A stretch of 64,000 bases of DNA from Cocos nucifera. Lineage: Eukaryota > Streptophyta > Magnoliopsida > Arecales > Arecaceae. The notes under the pieces are model-generated. The model was given only the letters and a program-made list of their open reading frames with translations. It had not been told where the DNA came from and made no database searches. Shown here in pieces: positions 31,205 through 44,100 of the stretch. The stretch is taken from the NCBI GenBank assembly GCA_006176705.1, contig QRFJ01001019.1:293468-357467 (forward strand), written 5' to 3'. Position 1 is the stretch's first letter. Each line of letters opens with the position of its first letter. Position numbers and translations under genes: made by a program.

Positions 31205-32919
31205 TGATCACTATCATAGGTGGTCAAAAATAAAACCTAACTCATTACTTTATAGATAGGATGAGTCATGATCGTATTCTCAGAGTTTATATTAATTATA
31301 TTTAAATAAATTAAAAAATAAAATTAAAATTAATTAAAAAATTATTTAAATTAATTAAGAAAGTAAGTAAATAGCTAATTAATTAAAAATAGAGTTGCAA
31401 GTATGAAGATGGATTCTTAAGATCTCAACTGCTCTCTTATTTTAATAGCTAGTATCATTTTTAATATGCTTTAATTGATATCTAATCAATAAAAATATAA
31501 TCTATCTTAGAAAGCACGATCTATACATTTAGATCATAGTCCATCTCTTAAAATTATAAACTAATTAAATTAAATAAAATTAAATATAATAAAAAATTAA
31601 TTTAAATATAATTTATTTTAAGAGTATGAATTGTATCCATATATCATGGTTCGTTTCAAGAGTTATAAACTATTCTATATCAATCTTACAAAGTATAAAA
31701 ATTTTATAAATAAAAATAATTTTTTTATTATAAATTAAAAAAATATAAAAGATGAAAAATAGAAAATATTGTTTAAAAAAATTATAATAATTTTTGAGAA
31801 TAAGATAATTCATTGGAAAGTTTTTGGTTAAAATTTTTATTTTTGAGCAAGATGAAAAAAATTTGTAGAGAAATAGGTTGAGATTTTTGATTTAAAAATT
31901 TGAAAGAAGAAGAAAAACGGAAAAGATTCGGAGAAAAAAAGAGAAAGGGAAAGGATCGGCTGTTTATGTTCGGAGAAGAAAGAAAGAGAGAAGACCTGAG
32001 AGGCCGCTTCGGAGGCCGCGAAGGCCCTGGTTCCGTTCGGGCGTGAGGAAGAGCTTCTGGTTATTTATAACGTGGAGGAAGAGTTTGGGACGGCTTTCGA
32101 GGGAGAGTGTACGTAGGAATAGGAGAGCGTGAAGAATTTGTCATATGAAGAGATGAGGGGAATTTGGCTGGAAGCGGAGAGCTCAGTGGTCACGTGGAAG
32201 TTTTATATGGCACCTCATGTTTATTGAGTTGGAAGAGGCTCTTCTTTGAAAAGACGGGGACCCGGTTTTAAAAGGAGGGATGGTTGGGAGAAAAGCTTGC
32301 GTGGAGTTTGGCCTGTTGGGGCCTGTGGGAATTTAATAGAGGAATGGTGGGGTCCGTTGTAGAATATAGAGTGTGGGGTTAGCGTGAAGGAAGGGAGGAG
32401 TAGCCTCGAGAATTTTTGGAACCATATGGAATAAGATGGGACTCATAAGAATTAATTATGGAGTAAGAAGTTTGGTTCTTGGGTTGCATTAACTAGAGGA
32501 GGAAGGGAGTTGATAGGACTTGAGAATTATGGTATGAACAGGCTTTGAATTAGGTAAGAAAGTTTGACGGAACTCGGAACGAGATGTGAGTCGCATGAAA
32601 AACCACTTGGATCAATTTTTGCAAAAGCCGCACGCATCCCCTTTTTTTTTTTTATTTCTTTGCCGTTGGCCATCGCTTTAAATACGGTATAGGTCTGTTT
32701 GATCACGTTTCATTTTTTTTTTTTTTCTTTCTCCCACATGCAGCTAATTCCAATATTTAATATTATTTTTCTTTCATATATTTATATTTTATAATTAAAT
32801 TAATTAAATTAAATTTATTAATTATCTATAAAATAAACTTAAAATATTAAATTTTTAATAAATAAAAAATAATTAAATAAAATAATATATTTTTAGTGGT
32901 TTAATTTAAGTATTTATCA
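31205..32919 (-). repeat. Y right LTR (5' LTR in element sense, 1715 bp)
   Basis: It begins TGATCAC and ends TTATCA, followed by the TSD TATGG at 32920-32924. Confidence 0.88.
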
Positions 32920-32924
32920 TATGG

Positions 32925-33165
32925 CAATCTACAAGCAAAAGTCAAGATAAAATCAAAAATCTTCTATAAAGACGACTTAGTTCTCCTTCAAGCTAAAATT
33001 TCAAAACTCTTAGAATAGGAAAAACTTATCCCAAATTGAGAAGGAGCATACCAAATCACCGAAGTGATATGTCTGGGGGCATACAGGATCAAGAACTTAA
33101 ATGGCTCGAATATTTCGAGAACATGGAATGCAGAAAATCTTAAAATATATCATTAATAAGTCTTA
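32925..33165 (+). pseudogene. G integrase C-terminus, downstream of Y
   Basis: It continues the pol protein from 15821: KVKIKSKIFYKDDLVL, then a GAYQITEVI stretch and ISRTWNAENLK before the stop near 33155. This GPYRV-like tail closes Gypsy integrases and matches E0 4800-4500. Removing Y and one TSD copy restores continuity of the reading direction; a stop in the joined region is inherited. Confidence 0.75.
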
Positions 33166-33289
33166 AAAAAAGACTAAAAATTTAGACTCATTAAAAATAT
33201 TTTGCCGAAATATTGAATCATCTTTTGGTCACTTCGATAAAGAATCAAGCAAATTCAAAGAAAGTTGTACTCTAGTCGAGTGAGGATGA

Positions 33290-33835
33290 ACTACGTTGCA
33301 TTGAAAATCGATCTTTAAATCGATAGAGCCTCAAAGAGCATAAAAGGAGATAATATTTTCTTATAATTAAAAATTGATCTTCAGATCAGTAGAGTCCTAA
33401 AGGACACAAAAGCAGATAAGATCTTCCTACCATTGAAAATCGATCTCTAGATCGGCAAAGCCTGGAAGGGTACGAAAGAAGATAAGATCTTTCTATCATT
33501 GAAAAGCGATCTCCAGATCGATAGAGCCCCGAAGAACATGAAAGGAGATAAGATCTCTCTACTTTTGAAAATCGATCTTCAAATCGGTAGAGCCTCGAAG
33601 TGCATGAAAGAAGATAAGATCTTTCTATCATTGAAAATTGATCTTTAGATCGGTAGAGCTCTGAAGGGTATAAAAGAAGATAAGATCTCTCTACTATTAA
33701 AAATCGATCTCTAGATCGGTAGAGTCCTAAAGAAAATGAAAGAAGATAAAATCTTTCTATCATTAAAAATCAATCTCCAGATTGGTAAAGCCCTGAAGGA
33801 CATAAAAGAAGATAAGATCTTCCTATCAATAAAAA
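33290..33835. repeat. G hairpin array 1: exact 66-bp tandem repeat
   Basis: The GATCT core falls at 33310, 33376, 33442, 33508, 33574, 33640, 33706 and 33772 (period 66 each time). Each unit has an inverted repeat: CGATCT..AGATCG, TGATCT..AGATCA or a degenerate form. The 22-residue periodic minus-strand ORF here follows from 66 being a multiple of three. Confidence 0.9.
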
Positions 33836-34287
33836 ATATCAATCTCCAAATCGAAGTTATCTTGAAGCTCTATCAAATACTGATCTATGGATCGAGGTTA
33901 TCATGAATTTCTATCAAATACTGATCTCTAGATCGAGATTATCTTAAAGTTCTATCAAATACCGATCTATGAATCAAGGTTATCATGGATTTCTATAAAA
34001 TAACGATCTCCGATTCGAGGTTGTCTTGAAGCTCTATCAAATATCGATCTATGGATCAAGATTATTATGAATTTCTATTAGATATGGATCTTCGGGTCGA
34101 GGTTACCTTGAAGCTCTATTCAATACCAATCTTCGGATCGAGGTTACTATGAATTTCTATCAAATATTGATCTTTGGATCAAGGTAATGTTGAATTTCTG
34201 TGAAATTATCAATCTTTGGATTGAGATTATCTTGAAGTTCTAGCAAGTATCGATCTTTGGATCAAGGTTATCTTATAGCCCTGCCAA
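33836..34287. repeat. G hairpin array 2: about 41-bp repeat in 82-bp pairs
   Basis: TATCAAATA anchors at 33871, 33912 and 33953 show a 41-bp step, with tails alternating between TTGAAGCTC and ATGAATTTC. Inverted cores: CGATC/GATCG-like, TGATC-TTTG-GATCA and CAATC-TTTG-GATTG. The array resumes at 46543-46580, so V inserted into it. Confidence 0.8.
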
Positions 34288-34292
34288 ATATT
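34288..34292. repeat. TSD of V, left copy (ATATT)
   Basis: ATATT precedes TGTTGGAT; the right copy is at 46543-46547. Confidence 0.88.
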
Positions 34293-36577
34293 TGTTGGAT
34301 ATGTGTATCCTAGAAGTCAGAATTGGCTGACACTTATAATACACTTCTAAGAACAAAATTATAATTTTAACTATAAATAATAAAATAGATTATTTTCTAT
34401 CATAAATGTATATTTAGTGTCTGTGATACATCCCTTGAGTTAATGGTAATGATAATTCTTATTTTTAAGAGATGAAAATTTAAGACAAGAATTTTCATTA
34501 TTAACTCATAAAATGCTTTCGATCGTAGGATCATCATGAGGATGGTGATTGATCCGAAAGATTGGTGTACAATCGCTTCTTTATAGTAGATGAGTCTTGA
34601 GTCTACTATGTAGAGACATCAGAGCAAGGGTACAGATACTCGTTAGAGAACAAGAGTACTAAATATGACCACCTCGAGCAGTCATAAGAAAGTATATTTT
34701 CTCGTCGATGACTGGCTCGAAGCTGCAGTGGTGTGTCTGATTCTTTGATCTGAGGTGCATCGATAGTTCACCTTGAGGGTGTTATAGTTTGACTACACCA
34801 TGACTCGATCTCCTAGCCATTCGAAATCCTAAGGTGTATGTTGGCTATAGCATATTCATTGTAGGAATTGGATTGCACCAAGAGGAAATCTATCTACCTC
34901 GGTAGATGAGGAGCAGCCCTATGATGATCATGAGAATCAAGTCCTTAAGCCCATGGCCATGGTAGAGTGAAATAATAGAAAGAGTTTCTATTAAGATTTT
35001 CACATCGGACTTGAATCGAATGATTAAATCATATGACAAAAGTTAGGATTTGACGAGTTCACCTTAACCCTAATCTGATCAGAGCTTAGGATAGAAGAAC
35101 TTAATCACATAGGTAGCTACATCAAGAGGTTCATTTTCAATTTTGATGGGTTGCCATCATATACTGTTAGGTATCACTGGTAGATTTTGGAAGCAAATAG
35201 AATGATTTGAATGATCGATCATTATAGTTGTATGAATTAGATTAAGTTTTGATCCATCAAAAGGTGTTTCGATGATATCAATGATAGGGATCATGACATA
35301 TCTCATTACCATATAGAATTAAATCTAATTGGATCACACAAACAAGGGTTTGGATTTGGATATCATCAATTGGACTAATCCAGTTCAATTGATTTGAATA
35401 AGATTCAATTAGGTTCAAAAAAATCATGCTAGCACACGATTGAGCCAAATATTCTCCTTCTACTATCATTAAAAGTTATCTCGACTGAGCTAAATGTATT
35501 TATGCTCACTCAGGTACCTTTACTTGGTCTGACTAAAGCTTGTCCAGGTCAAAAAAGGGTTGTCTTAATTTATGAAATAAATTTGAAACAACACCTACCA
35601 TTTTTCATCACTTGCTAATTCTTATCTTTTGACTTTGGTCAAATATTGACCTTTGACACTTAGACATCTGCCCATGTATCATGCACCTATAGGAGAGCAG
35701 ATAGGGGCTTGTCCCCTTGCTAGAAATTAGAAAGAAGGGGGCACATGCCTAGGGAGGCGTGCGCCCATGGATAGGGATGCCTGGAGTCCCATATAGATGG
35801 GACTCCAGGTTGCTTCTTGGAATCAACTTAGGTAGGTGCCTAAGACTCAGCTTTGATCCATCTTGGTGCCACCTAAGGATGATTTAAGGGGGCTCTTATC
35901 TAATTGGATCAGGTGATGTTATCTCACCAATCAGATTTAGATTTAATTGTACGAAGCAACATGATTGGTCGGAATGATGTGGCACTGCATGGCACAGTAT
36001 GATCTATATAAACCCTATCTGCACCAAGCTTTACAGATATTCTCTCTTAGCCCATGCCCCAAGGCTGCCCCTTTCTCTCCTCTATGCCATCTTCTAGTCG
36101 TCTCTCTCCTCTCCATTCCCAAGGAGATTTGGGCTTTAGTTTGATGCGATCCAAGTAAGAGAAAGGTGACGAGAAAGGAAGAAGACAGCACTGCTGCAAG
36201 AAATGATTTCAGATTTTCAAAAGAAGTTTTTAAGATCCTCCAAATCAGATCCAGATCTAATATTTGAAGAGATGATAAAAAAAAAAAAATCTTCAGATCT
36301 AATTCGAGTGGATATCGGTAGAGGTCAGGCACTTGTGTGGCTAGATCCAGCACCTCAGGCAATCAGCAGGATCATCAAAGGATAATTTGATTATCCAACA
36401 TTAAGGTATAAATTAAATTAAATTAAATTAAATTTATTTTTATTTATTAGATTCATAAAATTAGATCTAAAATATCTCAAATCTAATCTAAATTCAAAAG
36501 AAAAATTTTTGAAATATCTCTCTTGATCCAATCAGATCTGAACGAATCTGATCCAAAAAATCAAGATTTTTTCTTCA
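34293..36577 (+). repeat. V 5' LTR (2285 bp)
   Basis: It begins TGTTGGATATG and ends TTCTTCA. TATA box at 36005-36012. It aligns end to end with 44259-46542; in the first 250 bp I see roughly one difference per 12-15 bases, mostly transitions. Small ORFs inside are not conserved between the two LTRs. Confidence 0.92.
36005..36012 (+). promoter_or_regulatory. TATA box in the V 5' LTR
   Basis: TATATAAA followed by CCCTATC; the same sequence recurs at 45972-45979 in the 3' LTR. It lies about 565 bp before the LTR end, so R and U5 would be long. Confidence 0.6.
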
Positions 36578-36579
36578 AC

Positions 36580-36595
36580 TGGTATTAGAGCCAGG
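36580..36595 (+). other. V primer-binding site (initiator Met tRNA type)
   Basis: TGGTATTAGAGCCAGG lies two bases after the LTR end; the standard plant site begins TGGTATCAGAGC. Confidence 0.8.
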
Positions 36596-37506
36596 TTCTA
36601 ATAAATTATTTAGATCTAATTTTATTTTAATTTTGATCTAATAATTAGATAATTTCAGATGTCATATGAGATATGATTAGATATGAAATTAGAAAAATTA
36701 AAATTAAATAATTTAGATCTAAATTTTTATAAGATGCATGACTAGTTGTAAAATAGAACTATTCTATACATAGTCTTGCATGTTCATAATTTAATTTGAT
36801 TAAGTTATAATTTTAGATCTATTTATTTATTATTTTTTGATGTTATAAATATTATAATAAGATCTAAAAAATAGTAAATAAAATTATTTAATTTTTGAAT
36901 CATATGAGATATGATGAATGCATGTTTAGACTAGTTATAGAATAGTTCTACATAATTATCTAGATTAGAATTTATTTTGATGTGATCAATTTAAATTTAA
37001 TTTTTTAGATAAATTATGAGATAATTTAGATCTAAAAATATGCATGATATGATACATGAAATGTATGCAAAATATGTATAAAGTTAGATCAATTTTTATA
37101 TATGAGATATATGATGTAGATCTAACTAGTTTTGTAGATTTATATTTTTGATTAAGCCGTTCCCCTTGACCGTCTGGTTATAAGAATAAAGTAGAGTTTA
37201 AATGCCCTCTCCTTCCATTCAATGGGGTGTTCTTATGATGTGTAGGGGTACTGTGCATTCGTTCTTAATAAAAAATTAAGAACTTACTTTCTACAAAATT
37301 CTAGATCCTGAAATCTTAGAATTCTATTTACATATTTTGTTTGTGAATCCTGAACTTAATTAAGAATTAAGATTATAAAATATTTATTAGATCTAAGATT
37401 GAGAATTTTAGATCTAAGATATATTCATAAAATTGGGTTCAGACTTGGGTAGCTCAATTAGGTCTAAGCAGTTGATCAAACCGAATCAAGAGTTGGTTAG
37501 ATGGGA
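36596..37506 (+). other. V leader, AT-rich, non-coding
   Basis: Repeated AGATCTAAA/TAGATCT words and no ORF above about 30 codons that I would defend. Confidence 0.5.
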
Positions 37507-38324
37507 TCAACAGTGCTTAAATTGACCAGCCTAATAGGATTAAGTCTGGGTCAAGATCGAGTCACATGAGTGATCGATCAAGCTAAGACCTAATTAGGCT
37601 CAGTGGTTAGAGTCTGGATTGTAGGCTAATCCGATTGGTTCTGGCTCAACAATTTGGTGTCTAAGGTAAGTTTGACAGATACGATCCACTGATTTTTAAT
37701 TAGGAGTTACTCGATTTGAATACATTCTTATCGAGTTAATGGCATATCCCTTCCACTGATCTCACTTATCTGGCCATATTTGTTGGCTCAGTCCTGATCT
37801 GAGGTGGTCAATAATCCGAGCTAACCCATGCCACTAGGTTAGTCATAATGGTTATGACTATGTCAAGTCTAGTTTAATGAGACCTAAATCAAATCTTCCT
37901 AAGAAAAGATTAAGTCTAAGGTCTTCCACCATTGTAGATGTGCGGGCCCTTTCTAAGGTTGATTGTTCTCAGCTAGTTACAGTGGTTCAGTTGCACTGAG
38001 AAGATGTAATCATATCTATTAGGCATTGGATGCTACAGACTGGAGGATGGATTGGGCTCAATATTTTGGATATGGTGAGAGACTCAATTAGGAATCCAAT
38101 CTATGCAAATGATGGGTCTAACTTAACTAAGGAGTGGATCAATATTTCAGGCATGGTGAGATTCATGAATTAGAGACCAAGTTTGGGTGCACCATGATTA
38201 GAGAATCATTGAACAAGAGTTGTTCACTCATTGGCTAACCCATCACCAATAACTATTAGGTGAGGTGATGAGTTCAGTTGGTGAGACCGCACCACCCACT
38301 AGAAATCATTAATCATGAAGATTT
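37507..38324 (+). repeat. V leader duplicate, copy 1 (ends at the gap)
   Basis: About 818 bp, nearly identical to 39325-40142 (for example TTAAGTCTGGGTCAAGATCG in both). It terminates exactly where the N run starts. Confidence 0.9.
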
Positions 38325-39324
38325 NNNNNNNNNNNNNNNNNNNNNNNNNNNNNNNNNNNNNNNNNNNNNNNNNNNNNNNNNNNNNNNNNNNNNNNNNNNN
38401 NNNNNNNNNNNNNNNNNNNNNNNNNNNNNNNNNNNNNNNNNNNNNNNNNNNNNNNNNNNNNNNNNNNNNNNNNNNNNNNNNNNNNNNNNNNNNNNNNNNN
38501 NNNNNNNNNNNNNNNNNNNNNNNNNNNNNNNNNNNNNNNNNNNNNNNNNNNNNNNNNNNNNNNNNNNNNNNNNNNNNNNNNNNNNNNNNNNNNNNNNNNN
38601 NNNNNNNNNNNNNNNNNNNNNNNNNNNNNNNNNNNNNNNNNNNNNNNNNNNNNNNNNNNNNNNNNNNNNNNNNNNNNNNNNNNNNNNNNNNNNNNNNNNN
38701 NNNNNNNNNNNNNNNNNNNNNNNNNNNNNNNNNNNNNNNNNNNNNNNNNNNNNNNNNNNNNNNNNNNNNNNNNNNNNNNNNNNNNNNNNNNNNNNNNNNN
38801 NNNNNNNNNNNNNNNNNNNNNNNNNNNNNNNNNNNNNNNNNNNNNNNNNNNNNNNNNNNNNNNNNNNNNNNNNNNNNNNNNNNNNNNNNNNNNNNNNNNN
38901 NNNNNNNNNNNNNNNNNNNNNNNNNNNNNNNNNNNNNNNNNNNNNNNNNNNNNNNNNNNNNNNNNNNNNNNNNNNNNNNNNNNNNNNNNNNNNNNNNNNN
39001 NNNNNNNNNNNNNNNNNNNNNNNNNNNNNNNNNNNNNNNNNNNNNNNNNNNNNNNNNNNNNNNNNNNNNNNNNNNNNNNNNNNNNNNNNNNNNNNNNNNN
39101 NNNNNNNNNNNNNNNNNNNNNNNNNNNNNNNNNNNNNNNNNNNNNNNNNNNNNNNNNNNNNNNNNNNNNNNNNNNNNNNNNNNNNNNNNNNNNNNNNNNN
39201 NNNNNNNNNNNNNNNNNNNNNNNNNNNNNNNNNNNNNNNNNNNNNNNNNNNNNNNNNNNNNNNNNNNNNNNNNNNNNNNNNNNNNNNNNNNNNNNNNNNN
39301 NNNNNNNNNNNNNNNNNNNNNNNN
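38325..39324. other. Assembly gap, exactly 1000 N
   Basis: An unbroken run of 1000 N. Apparent ORFs across it are meaningless. Confidence 0.99.
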
Positions 39325-40142
39325 TCAATAGTGCTTAAATTGATTAGCCTAATAGGATTAAGTCTGGGTCAAGATCGAGTCACATGAGTGATCGATCAAG
39401 CTAAGACCTAATTAGGCTCGGTGGTTAGAGTCTAGATTGTAGGCTAATCCGATTGGTTCTGGCTCAACAATTTGGTGCTTAAGGTAAGTTTGACAGATAC
39501 GATCCATTGATTTTTAATTAGGAGTTACTCAATTTGAATACATTCTTATCGAGTTAATGGCATATCCCTTCCACTGATCTTACTTATCTGGCTATATTTG
39601 TTGGCTCAGTCCTGATCTGAGGTGGTCAATAATCCGAGCTAACCCATACCACTAGGTTAGTCATAATGATTATGACTATGTCAAGTCTAGTTTAATGAGA
39701 CCTAAATCAAATCTTCCTAAGAAAAGATTAAGTTTAAGATCTTCCACCATTATAGATGTGCAGACCTTTCTCAAGGTTGATTGTTCTCAGCTAGTTACAG
39801 TGGTTCAGTTGCACTGAGAAGATGTAATCATATCTATTAGGCATTGGATGCTACAGACTGAAGGATAGATTGGGCTCAATATTTCGGATATGGTGAGAGA
39901 CTCAATTAGGAATCCAATCTATGCAAATGATGGGTCTAACTTAACTAAGGAGTGCATCAATATTCTGGGCATGGTGAGATTCATGAATTAGAGACTAAGT
40001 TTGGATGCACCATGATTAGAGAATCATTAAACAAGAGTTGTTCACTCATTGGCTAACCCATCATCAATAACTATTAGGTGAGATGATGAGTTAGTTGGTG
40101 GGACCACACCACCCACTAAAAATCATTAATCATGAAGATTTT
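39325..40142 (+). repeat. V leader duplicate, copy 2 (begins at the gap)
   Basis: It starts with the first base after the N run and matches copy 1 to its last base (GAAGATTT), then continues into the pre-gag region. Confidence 0.9.
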
Positions 40143-40249
40143 CGCATCTCTACAGAGGGAGTGTAGGAATTCGAAAAAATAGTGGAAGCTAATTTGTTTA
40201 AAAATAAAATTTCTAAATAAATTGGTCAAGTCTTAATTACAATATCTAA

Positions 40250-41100
40250 CTAGAAACTTTGACTCTTTATAGGAAAATATATGCGTCCAACCCACTAGCA
40301 TGTATCCTGGACACCCATAGACTGATCGAACCAATTACAAGGATTGGCTCCGAAACTTCAAAATTATTTTGGGTTTCGAGAAATTAACATATGTATTAGA
40401 TCAGGACCCTTCCACCTTACCAGCTCGTCCATCCGCTGAATAGAGAGTGTCTCTTGAAAAGTGGATGGACAAAGATAACAAGACCAGGTACTACATGTTG
40501 GACTCGATGTCTGATGAGCTTCAGTACCAACATGAAGATATCAGAATTGCCTACCAAATGTTGGCTCACCTAGAAGAGATGTTTGGCGAACAAAGTCGCA
40601 TAGCCAAGTATCAAGTCACTAAACGACTTTTCAACACTAAAATACGTGATGGGCAATCAGTCCAAGATCATTGTTTGATGATGATCAAGAACTTGGAAGA
40701 GCTTGAGAAGCTCGGAGTGAAGTTAGACCTAGATCTATAGAATGATATAATTCTGCAATCCTTGACTGATGTATATGGATAGTTCATTATGAACTACCAT
40801 ATGCATAAACTTTCAAATTTCCTAGCTAAACTTATGAACATGCTGGTTACTATTGAGCTTTTCATGAAAGGTTCTAAAGGCTCAGTGCTTGCTATAGAAC
40901 GGACTTCTTCCAAGAGAAAGTCTTTTGAAAAGAAAAGAAAGTTTGTAAAAAAGTAGAAGGTGGAAGAAGAAAAGAAGAAAAAGATAGAGCTGAAGAAGAA
41001 GATCGCTGACAAAGAAAAGTATTTTCATTACAATAATGATGGCCACTGAAAGTGAAACTGTCCTACTTACCTAGCCACCCTAAACAATAAGGAGGCAGGT
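40250..41100 (+). pseudogene. V gag (Copia) with damaged zinc knuckle
   Basis: The translation includes NYKDWLRNFKIILGF, YYMLDSMSDELQYQHE, AYQMLAHLEEMFGEQ, LFNTKIRDGQSVQDH and an acidic/basic Lys-rich tail. This is the usual Copia gag (Retrotran_gag_2 type) layout. The knuckle near 41020-41062 reads YFHYNNDGH-stop-K-stop-NCP: both first cysteines are Tyr and two stops replace Trp and Arg positions. Frame 1 continues directly into protease. It would form the capsid and bind RNA; it cannot now. Confidence 0.82.
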
Positions 41101-44100
41101 CCTTTTGGAGATATGCTCATTATTGAGTCTAACCTTATGGTTTCTTCTACATCTAGTTGGATGCTTGACTCTGATTCTAGTATTCATTTATGCACTTTTA
41201 TGCAGGGTCTTGAGGATAGCAGGAGGCTGAGGGATGGTGAGATGATCCTATACATCGAAAATAGAGTAAGAGTTGCTGCCGTGGTTGTGGAAACATACCT
41301 TCTTCAACTACCATCTGGTTTAGACTTAGTATTAAAAGACTGTTATTATGTTCCTGCTGCAAGCAAGAATTTAATTTCTATTTCATGCCTAGCACTAGAA
41401 GGCTATGTAATTAGTTTTCTTAAGGACCATTGTAACATTCTTTATGAAAGAAATAAAATTGCAAGTGGTTTTCTTATTAATAGTCTTTATCAGTTACATA
41501 TTGATGTATCTATTTTTAATATCGAGCAAAATGTGAATGCCATGAAATGACCTAGGGATAGTCCAAACGATAGGTATCTATGGCACCTAAGACTAGGTCA
41601 TATAGCAGAAGATAGGATTAACAAATTGAAAAAAATTAGACTATTAAATTCGTTGACTTTTGAGTCATATCTAATTTGTGAATTTTGTCTTCATGGCAAA
41701 ATGACTAAACTTCCTTTTATAGGACATGGAGAAAGGGCCACGGATCTTCTTATTCTAGTACATACTGATGTGTGTGGTCCATTTGATGCATCGGTTAGAG
41801 GCAACTTTATCTAATTCATAATCTTTATCGATGATTTATCTAAGTATGGGTATGTGTATCTTATGAGAAACAAGTCTGAAGCTTTTGAAAAGTTCAAGAA
41901 ATTCAAATATAAAATAGAAAAGTAAACCAAAAAATTCATTAAGATTCTTCGATCAGATCGATGAGGTGAATACCTCAGTCAAAAATTTTTGGACTATCTC
42001 AAAGAAAATGATATAGTCTCTCAATGGACTCCATCTGAAATACCTCAATTCAATGAGATTTCAGAATGGATGAACCGGATTCTATTAGATATGGTCTGAT
42101 CCATGATGAGCTTCACAAACCTTTCTGATTTTTTTTAGAAATATTGTTTATTAACTATCAATATTACTCTACTGAATAGGGTTTTTTCTAAAATCGTTTC
42201 CTACCACACCGTATGAGATATGGCATGGTAAGAAACTAAGTCTGAGTCATCTCAGAATTTGGGATTGTCCGGCTCATGTCAAAAGATAATAAGTGGATAA
42301 GTTAGACTTTAGATCCTTTAGAGCTTGATTCATAGGATATCCTAAAGAGTCATTAGGAATACTATTTCTACATTTCCAGAAGATCCACAATTATGATTGT
42401 GAGTCGACATGCCATCTTTCTTGAAAAATAGTTTATTCAAGATAGCGGCATTGGAAAGTAGATTAAGCTTGATGAGAAAGTCTCACAAGTAGCAATGAGC
42501 TAAGGACCAAATTGGAACCAAATCAGGTTGAGCCAATACAGAACACTACCTCCTCCACCTCGTAGATCAGGAAAGAGTTTTTCCATCCCTCTGAAAGATA
42601 CTTAGGTATTATTTCAGAGAAAGTAGAGAAAATGTTCCTCATAGGTAATGGGATGCTCATGGTGATGATCCCAAAACCTATAACGAGGCGATATCAGATA
42701 TCGACTCCGAGAAATGGTTAGAGGTAATGAAGTCAGAAATTGACTCGATGCACTCAAACCAAGTCTAAACCTTGGTAGATCCATCAGAAGGTATAGTACC
42801 TATTGGGTATAAATGAATCTACAAGAAAAAGATTGGTGCAGATGAAAATATGGAGACATTCAAAACTAGATTAGTGGCAAAAGATTATAGTCAGCATGAA
42901 GGCAATGACTATAAGGATACTTTTTCGATAGTAACTATGCTAAAATCCATCCGCACATTGCTTGCTGTTGCAGCCTATTTCGATTATGAAATATGGCAAA
43001 TGGTCGTGAAAATGACATTCTTAAATGAATATCTTGAGAAAGATATCTATATGGAATAGCCGTTAGGTTTCACATCCAGTGATACTGATCACAAGGTATG
43101 CAAGCTGTAAAGATCCATATATGGACTTAAGCAAGCATCTTGAAGCTGGAACACTCGTTTCAATGATGTGATCAAATTAGTTTGATTTCATCAAGAAATG
43201 AAGGAGGAACCATGTGTCTTCAAAAAAGTCAGTGGGAGCGCTGTTGTCTTCCTTCGTATTGTACGTGGATGACATATCCTCCTTATTGGGAATGATATTC
43301 CCATGTTGACCACAGTTAAAATGTAGTTATCTAAAGAATTCTCCATGAAAGACCTAGGAGAAGCATCATTTATTCTAGGAATTAAGGTCTATAGAGATAG
43401 ACCAAATAGGATGCTAGGACTTTCACAGAAGATGTACATAGAGGAAGTGCTAAAGAGGTTTAGTATGGAAAACTCTAAGAGAGGTTTGGTACCCTTCAGA
43501 CATGGCATTCATCTTTCCAAGAAGATGTGCCCTAGCACACCTGAGGAAATAGAATGCATGAGCAAGATCCCTTATACTTCAGCAATAGGAAGCCTTATGT
43601 ATGCCATGTTATGTACATGACCTGATATAGCCCATGCTGTGAGTGTCACGAGTAGATATCAATCGAATCCAGGTGAAGAACACTAGACTTTTGTGAAATG
43701 TATCCTTAAGTACTTAAGAAGAACTAAGAATATGTTGTTGATCTTTGGTAATGGAGAACTCTAAATCCAGGGATATACAGACTCGGATTTTATGTTTGAT
43801 ATAGATGATCGAAAGTCAACATCTGGGAGTCTGTTTGTGTGTAATGGTGAAGCTGTCAGTTGAAAAAATTTCAAGTAGACTATGATAGCAGATTTCATCA
43901 TGGAAGCAGAATATATTACTACATCAGAAGCTGCGAAGGAGGCATTCTGGTACAAAAAGTTTGCCGCAGAGATCGAAGTGATGCCATCAGATGCCATTCC
44001 TCTATACTACGACAATAATGATGCCATAGCCCTTGCTAAGGAGCTGAGGTCCCACCAAAAATCTAAGCACATCGAGCGGCAATACCACCTCATCCACGAT

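Larger units (their letters stand above)
15822..32919 (-). mobile_element. Y: non-autonomous Athila-like Gypsy element with two nested insertions
   Basis: It is bounded by LTRs 15822-17486 (1665 bp) and 31205-32919 (1715 bp) and by the TSD TATGG. Minus orientation is shown by the primer-binding site next to the right LTR and the gag fragment reading leftwards. Removing E1 and E2 with one TSD each leaves about 6.8 kb, close to the 7.2 kb of its relative X. The only coding content is a partial Athila-type gag; no pol is present. It interrupts the integrase of G. Confidence 0.88.

Noticed and set aside
33386..33763. 125-residue minus-strand ORF with a 22-residue repeat
   Set aside because: It is the frame-neutral shadow of the 66-bp hairpin array; no start context or family match.
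35278..36362. Short ORFs (60-115 residues) in the V 5' LTR
   Set aside because: Not conserved in the paired 3' LTR and overlapping the TATA box and transcribed leader.
38278..39387. Long ORFs of 338-369 residues on both strands
   Set aside because: They consist almost entirely of X residues translated from the 1000-N gap.
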